In this document: positions 16,163 to 19,730 of the stretch, in pieces
Position numbering within the stretch: the stretch's first letter is position 1
Layout of the letters: the number at the start of each line of letters is the position of its first letter
Program-made: the position numbers and the translations under genes
The notes under the pieces: model-generated
Databases searched by the model: none
Told to the model about the DNA's origin: nothing
What the model saw: the letters and a program-made list of their open reading frames with translations, nothing else
Assembly: GCA_900768425.1 (NCBI GenBank)
Contig: CAAGCR010000088.1
Location: 1-19,730, forward strand
DNA from: Clostridia bacterium
GTDB taxonomy: Bacteria; Bacillota; Clostridia; Christensenellales; UBA1242
Reading direction: 5' to 3'
DNA: 19,730 bases

Positions 16163-17851
16163 TTGTCAAAAATATTAAATATGGTGAATCATATTTTGTA
16201 TCCTTGTGTCTATGGCGTTATGGCTGTTACAAAAAACAAAAACATTTCGGCAGTTGTTAATTATAACGGGAAAATTAGTTTAAAAACTGATGTAAATAAC
16301 AAAAAAATTCGTTTTCGCGATAGATTTTTAGTTAGAGGCTTCTTATTTTTAATATTAGGAATATATTATACTCTTTATGGAATATACAATTTTAGCAAGG
16401 AAGATTTTAGTGATATCAAAGGTGTAAACAAAGCATCTGATAGTCTAAATGTGTCAAAGGATTCTATTGTGGTTTTTATAATGTTTTTGTTGACCACATT
16501 TATATCTTTTTTCTTGCTTGGATTTCTTCCGCTTAAACTCAGTTATTACTTAGCACCAAAAAATTATAATATTTTTTTAAAAAGACTGATAATTGCGGTC
16601 GTAAAAATGGTGGTAATTTATGTTATGTTTCTTTTGTTAAAAAGCATAACATCTTTTAAAGCATATTTTATGTTTAACGATGCGTGTAATAAAAGACAAA
16701 AGCAAGTAGGGCAGGTCAATTTTTTGAATTACTTTATATGTAGCGTTTTTTTGAATGTGTTTGTGTTATCTCTTTTTGGAATGGTTGCAAATAGATGGTA
16801 TTTTGGGTTAGTGAATTTGATTGTTTCACTCTTAATATTTACAATAAATTACGAATTTTACTTGCAAATACAAAAAAGTAAGTATTTATCTTTAATAATT
16901 TCCCCCTTTACTTGGTTATTTTGTCAAAAATCTTCGCATTTAGAGCAAAAATGTGTTAATATAGTTTTACAAGAATTAGAATTTACAAATGACAAGAGGG
17001 ATAAAATGCAAGATAATAATATAAATAGTGTGCCTTTTAGTGAGGCATATGTGCAAATGAAGGAATTGTTGACGAATGCCGGCAAATATGAACAAAGCGA
17101 TTTGGACTATATTTTTTGCGAAGTTTTAAAGAAAAGCAGGGCAGAATTAAGGCTTGTAAAAAGCATTGATAAAGACGATTTAAAAAAGATAACCAAAGTT
17201 GTAAAAGAGCGAGCAGGTGGTAGACCAATAACCAAAATTTTTGGCTATGCTAATTTTTACGGTTTAAACTTTATTGTCACTAACGATGTTTTGTCGCCTA
17301 GAATGGATACAGAGCGACTTGTTGAAACAGTTTTAAAAGATATTAAGCCAAAACAAAGTGTATTAGATATTGGCACTGGTTCTGGTGCAATAGCAATAAC
17401 CATTGCTAAAAATTCATCTGCAAAAGTTACAGCGGTGGATATATCTAATGAAGCATTAAAAGTAGCAAAAGAAAATGCTAAAATCAATGATGCAAAAGTT
17501 AATTTTGTAAAATCTGACTTGTTTGAGTCTTTGGGAAGATTTGCCAAATATGATATAATTGTTTCAAATCCGCCATACATTCCAACTAAGGACATAGATA
17601 GTTTAGATGAAGAAGTAAAAAAATATGATCCACTTTTAGCATTAGATGGTGGCGTAAGTGGACTGGGCTTTTATGAAAAAATTATAGCCGAAGCACCTAA
17701 AAAACTCACAAAAAATGGTAAGATATATTTTGAAGTTGGAATAGGTCAGGCTTCAAATGTAAAAAAACTCTTGCAAAAAAACTTTAAAGATATTAGAATA
17801 GTCAAAGATTATAATAAGATAGATAGAGTGGTTTGTGCCACTTTAATATAA
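16163..17851 (+). CDS. prmC: Fusion of a degenerate DUF1385 membrane domain with PrmC release-factor glutamine methyltransferase
   Basis: 562 residues in one frame. Residues about 1-270 resemble DUF1385 proteins: an N-terminal soluble piece with GVMAV, then about five hydrophobic segments (56-76, 102-130, 141-161, 190-207, 211-230). The family's conserved GAEHK and HPRCGT motifs are replaced (FNDACNKR and NYFICS), so it looks decayed. Residues 282-562 are a complete PrmC, the enzyme that methylates the Gln of the GGQ motif in release factors. It has SAM motif LDIGTGSGAIA (401-411) and catalytic NPPY (469-472). DUF1385-prmC-prfA is a common gene order in Clostridia, and here the first two are joined. 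The TTG at 16163 and the ATG at 16181 (M7) are both possible starts and neither has a Shine-Dalgarno sequence. An internal ATG at 17006 does have one. prfA follows 12 bases later. Confidence 0.85.
   Translation: MSKILNMVNHILYPCVYGVMAVTKNKNISAVVNYNGKISLKTDVNNKKIRFRDRFLVRGFLFLILGIYYTLYGIYNFSKEDFSDIKGVNKASDSLNVSKDSIVVFIMFLLTTFISFFLLGFLPLKLSYYLAPKNYNIFLKRLIIAVVKMVVIYVMFLLLKSITSFKAYFMFNDACNKRQKQVGQVNFLNYFICSVFLNVFVLSLFGMVANRWYFGLVNLIVSLLIFTINYEFYLQIQKSKYLSLIISPFTWLFCQKSSHLEQKCVNIVLQELEFTNDKRDKMQDNNINSVPFSEAYVQMKELLTNAGKYEQSDLDYIFCEVLKKSRAELRLVKSIDKDDLKKITKVVKERAGGRPITKIFGYANFYGLNFIVTNDVLSPRMDTERLVETVLKDIKPKQSVLDIGTGSGAIAITIAKNSSAKVTAVDISNEALKVAKENAKINDAKVNFVKSDLFESLGRFAKYDIIVSNPPYIPTKDIDSLDEEVKKYDPLLALDGGVSGLGFYEKIIAEAPKKLTKNGKIYFEVGIGQASNVKKLLQKNFKDIRIVKDYNKIDRVVCATLI
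16996..17008 (+). promoter_or_regulatory. Internal ribosome binding site and start for stand-alone PrmC
   Basis: GAGGG (16996-17000) lies five bases before an in-frame ATG (17006-17008, M282). Translation from here gives a 281-residue protein, the usual PrmC length, beginning right at the family's N-terminal helical domain. This site is better than either start of the full fusion, so separate soluble PrmC may be the main product. Confidence 0.55.
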
Positions 17852-17863
17852 AAGGAAATATAT

Positions 17864-18943
17864 ATGTTAGAAAAGTCACTAAAATTTAAACAAAGATATG
17901 ATGAGTTGACCGAACTTATTATGAAACCGGAAATTATTGCGGACAATAAAGAATGGAAAAAACTAGTAAAAGAGCGTAGTGGTCTTGAAGAGCTAGTTGA
18001 AGTAAGAAATCAATTAGAAAAAGTGGTAAACGACCTAAATGCAAATGAAAAAAGTTTAGAAACCGAAACTGACCATGAAATGATAAGTCTATATAAAGAA
18101 GAAAATCACGAGTTAAGAAAACAAAAAGAAGAACTAGAAAACAAGTTGCAAATTCTACTTCTTCCAAAAGATGCCGATGATGATAAAGACGTTATCATAG
18201 AAATACGCGGTGCTGCCGGTGGTGAAGAAAGTGCCTTGTTTGCAAGCGTATTGCTCAATATGTATATTCGCTATGCAGAACGCCAACACTGGAAATATGA
18301 AATAAATGATATTTCAGAAACCGAACTTGGTGGTGTGAAAGAATGTTCGGTTACTATCCGCGGTAAAGATGTTTATAGCAAATTGAAATACGAAAGCGGT
18401 GTTCATAGAGTGCAAAGAGTTCCGGAAACAGAAAGTCAAGGCAGAGTGCATACTTCAACCGCAACCGTTGCAGTGCTTCCGGAAGTTGAAGATGTTGATG
18501 TTGAAATTAATGATAAAGATATCAAAATTGATACATATCGTTCTTCTGGTGCGGGCGGACAACACGTAAATAAAACCGAAAGTGCCATTCGTATAACTCA
18601 CTTCCCAACAGGTATTGTTGTAACTTGTCAAGATGAGCGTTCTCAAATAAAAAACCGCGAACGTGCTATGAGCATTTTAAAATCTAAATTATATAGTTAC
18701 TATAAAGAACAAGCCGATAGTGAATATGCAGCAAACCGTAAAAGCCAAGTTGGTACAGGTGATAGAAGTGAACGTATTAGAACATATAACTATCCACAAG
18801 GCAGAATTACCGACCACCGCATAAACTATTCAATTTTTAATATAGAACCTTTCTTAGATGGTGATATGGAAGAACTCATCGAGGCCCTTCAAACAGCCGA
18901 CCAGCAAGCAAAACTAGAAGCATTATCTAGCGAAAATAAATAA
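17864..18943 (+). CDS. prfA: Peptide chain release factor 1 (RF1)
   Basis: Recognises UAA and UAG stop codons and triggers release of the finished protein. The 359-residue length is standard. The N-terminal helical domain covers about 1-100. The codon-recognition PxT motif is PET at 187-189 (RVPETESQGR), the RF1 form rather than the SPF of RF2. The catalytic GGQ is at 231-233 within SSGAGGQHVNK, and its Gln is the target of PrmC. The start follows AAAAGGAAA a few bases after the prmC stop, so the methyltransferase and its substrate are in one operon. A 17-bp terminator ends the unit. Confidence 0.97.
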   Translation: MLEKSLKFKQRYDELTELIMKPEIIADNKEWKKLVKERSGLEELVEVRNQLEKVVNDLNANEKSLETETDHEMISLYKEENHELRKQKEELENKLQILLLPKDADDDKDVIIEIRGAAGGEESALFASVLLNMYIRYAERQHWKYEINDISETELGGVKECSVTIRGKDVYSKLKYESGVHRVQRVPETESQGRVHTSTATVAVLPEVEDVDVEINDKDIKIDTYRSSGAGGQHVNKTESAIRITHFPTGIVVTCQDERSQIKNRERAMSILKSKLYSYYKEQADSEYAANRKSQVGTGDRSERIRTYNYPQGRITDHRINYSIFNIEPFLDGDMEELIEALQTADQQAKLEALSSENK

Positions 18944-18977
18944 ATGATATTAATATAATCAGGTTCCATTTCATTGT

Positions 18978-19016
18978 AAACAAAAAGAAAAGCCAAACGG
19001 GCTTTTCTTTTTGTTT
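18978..19016 (+). terminator. Strong terminator after prfA
   Basis: A perfect 17-bp stem, 18978-18994 with 19000-19016, and a five-base loop. The 3' arm is T-rich and the 5' arm A-rich, so it can also stop minus-strand transcription coming through the tRNA-Gly repeats. Confidence 0.9.
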
Positions 19017-19022
19017 GTTTGC

Positions 19023-19185
19023 AGCGAAAGACGGGATTTGCTCCGTTCGCTAATGCTCACTATCACTTTCTCAGACTAAAAACTTGCCACTGGCAATTTT
19101 TCTTAACGTACCGTTCAAATCCCTGATTTTCCTATTAACTAGTTTATTATCAAACAAAAAAATCACCCACAATGTTAGGTGATGG
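19023..19185 (-). repeat. tRNA-Gly 3'-end tandem repeat, distal unit
   Basis: A 163-bp unit that begins (+ strand) with AGCGAAAGACGGGATTTG, the same 18 bases as the 3' end of the tRNA-Gly gene. A constant segment (to 19065), a short variable part, the 13-base palindrome TTGCCACTGGCAA, and a T-arm-like CCGTTCAAATCCC follow. It ends with a near copy of the tRNA terminator hairpin (ATCACC 19162-19167 / GGTGAT 19178-19183). It directly follows the prfA terminator. Confidence 0.85.
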
Positions 19186-19346
19186 AGCGAAAGACGGGAT
19201 TTGCTCCGTTCGCTAATGCTCACTATCACGCCTGGTACTAAAAACTTGCCACTGGCAACTTTTTTTAACGTACCGTTCAAATCCCTGATTTTCCTATTAA
19301 CTAGTTTGTTATCAAACAAAAAATCACCCATAAGGTTAGGTGATGG
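19186..19346 (-). repeat. tRNA-Gly 3'-end tandem repeat, tRNA-proximal unit
   Basis: A 161-bp unit with the same order as the distal one. Its first 44 bases are identical to those of the distal unit, and most of the rest matches apart from about eight bases near 19230 and scattered changes. It runs straight into the tRNA-Gly gene. About 30 bases spanning the tRNA 3' end and terminator arm are shared by both junctions. No protein is encoded. Confidence 0.85.
19318..19344 (-). terminator. tRNA-Gly terminator (a second copy at 19156-19183)
   Basis: On the minus strand ATCACC (19344-19339) pairs with GGTGAT (19328-19323), followed by six T. The outermost pair overlaps the encoded CCA. The distal repeat unit carries a near-identical hairpin. 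Confidence 0.65.
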
Positions 19347-19418
19347 AGCGAAAGACGGGATTTGAACCCGCAACCGCAAGCTTGGGAAGCTTGTGCCATA
19401 CCATTAGGCCACTTTCGC
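19344..19418 (-). tRNA. tRNA-Gly (anticodon CCC), CCA encoded
   Basis: A 75-base cloverleaf on the minus strand. Acceptor GCGAAAG pairs with CTTTCGC. The D-arm is GCC/GGC with a GG-containing loop. The anticodon stem CAAGC/GCTTG encloses loop TTCCCAA, giving anticodon CCC (+ positions 19384-19386). The variable loop is CGGTT, and the T-arm GCGGG/CCCGT has loop TTCAAAT. Discriminator T is followed by genomic CCA. CCC reads GGG codons, rare in so AT-rich a genome. Confidence 0.95.
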
Positions 19419-19428
19419 ATACTTTTGT

Positions 19429-19458
19429 AGTTTACCATAATTGTTTTTGTTTTGTAAA
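19429..19458 (-). promoter_or_regulatory. Promoter of tRNA-Gly
   Basis: On the minus strand TTTACA (19458-19453) and TAAACT (19434-19429) are separated by 18 bp. Ten bases lie between the -10 box and the mature tRNA 5' end. Confidence 0.55.
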
Positions 19459-19507
19459 ATAAATTAAGGAATAAAATTTTTGATTGGTTATTTCTAGATG
19501 TTATTTA

Positions 19508-19583
19508 ATATTATCGAAAGTTTTGTCTGAATGCACCGAAGGTATATTCAAGCAAAACTGATGTTCATTCAAACTGTGATGCC
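19508..19583. repeat. 76-bp direct repeat, first copy
   Basis: 74 of 76 bases are identical to the copy at 19655-19730, 147 bp downstream. It contains a 41-base imperfect hairpin (19519-19559): AGTTTTG/CAAAACT, TGAAT/ATTCA and ACC/GGT, separated by symmetric internal mismatches and closed by a GAA loop. No reading frame of note. Confidence 0.9.
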
Positions 19584-19648
19584 TTGATTTATCAAGGTGG
19601 TTGCGTTTAGCAACTTAAAATTTAACTTGTTTAAATTTTAACATCACA
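19575..19648. other. Cloverleaf-like cluster of hairpins between the direct repeats
   Basis: TGTGAT (19575-19580) pairs with ATCACA (19643-19648). The closed segment holds three consecutive perfect hairpins: CCTTGAT/ATCAAGG (19582-19597), GTTGC/GCAAC (19600-19614) and TTAAAATTTAA/TTAAATTTTAA (19615-19641). It has no tRNA T-arm or anticodon features. The GTTGC...GCAACTTAA word also occurs in the island at 3794-3811. Confidence 0.6.
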
Positions 19649-19654
19649 TAGATT

Positions 19655-19730
19655 ATATTATCGGAAGTTTTGTCTGAATGCACCGAAGGTATATTCAAGC
19701 AAAACTGATGTTTATTCAAACTGTGATGCC
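19655..19730. repeat. 76-bp direct repeat, second copy, cut by the window edge
   Basis: It differs from the first copy at two positions (19664 and 19713) and carries the same 41-base hairpin (19666-19706). It runs to the last base of the window, ending where the cloverleaf segment would start again, so a longer tandem array with a 147-bp period is likely. Confidence 0.85.

Noticed and set aside
15828..16169. 113-codon minus-strand frame over the end of the protease gene
   Set aside because: It lies antisense to the charged tail of a clearly coding gene and across its terminator, with no start signals.
19071..19379. 102-codon minus-strand frame starting inside the tRNA gene and running through both tandem repeats
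   Set aside because: Its beginning is antisense-free translation of the tRNA T-arm and acceptor, a well-known artefact. The internal protein repeat simply reflects the in-frame DNA period of 162 bp. It has no ribosome binding site.
19508..19730. Integron attC sites or a second tRNA
   Set aside because: No integrase gene and no attC core sequence (GTTRRRY) in the expected places. The cloverleaf segment lacks a T-loop motif, a proper 7-bp acceptor stem and an anticodon arm.

Overview
The window is AT-rich (roughly 30 % G+C by eye) with Shine-Dalgarno-led genes and U-tailed hairpin terminators. It encodes an anaerobic class III ribonucleotide reductase and a DUF1385-prmC-prfA gene order. Together these point to a strictly or facultatively anaerobic low-GC Bacillota, most likely an uncultured member of the Clostridia. 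This lineage call is an inference; the window has no 16S rRNA and no ribosomal proteins.

Layout: (1) 1-1121: the 3' part of an unrecognised gene, translationally coupled to a small zinc-ribbon protein and closed by a nested hairpin terminator. (2) 1122-4618: nrdD and nrdG, which together make deoxynucleotides without oxygen. nrdD is preceded by a 330-base leader with NrdR-like boxes and a possible structured RNA. nrdD and nrdG are separated by an unusual island of short hairpins joined by GTGAA words. (3) 4619-6788: an AT-rich leader, a good promoter and a monocistronic 600-residue orphan protein. (4) 6874-7505: a small NfeD-type membrane protein, convergent with (5) an unrecognised minus-strand gene (7518-8375) whose promoter predicts a leaderless mRNA and overlaps a 22-bp perfect palindrome. 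(6) 8517-11589: an operon with ATGA overlaps, made of a MazG-like pyrophosphohydrolase, an HI0933/BaiN-type flavoprotein and a COG2509-type flavoprotein. (7) 11623-16109: a 1442-residue secreted, membrane-anchored papain-like cysteine protease with InlB-type and Ig-like repeats. (8) 16163-19016: a DUF1385-like membrane domain fused in frame to PrmC, followed by prfA (RF1), the substrate of PrmC. (9) 19023-19458: tRNA-Gly(CCC) on the minus strand, with two tandem ~162-bp repeats that each carry a copy of the tRNA 3' end and its terminator. (10) 19508-19730: a 76-bp direct repeat flanking a cloverleaf-like group of hairpins, running off the right edge.

The coding part is mostly chromosomal housekeeping with lineage-specific orphans. 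The least explained material is non-coding: the GTGAA hairpin island, the tRNA-Gly 3'-end tandem repeats, the right-edge hairpin/cloverleaf repeat, and the nrdD leader. No phage, transposase, CRISPR or toxin-antitoxin gene was recognised.
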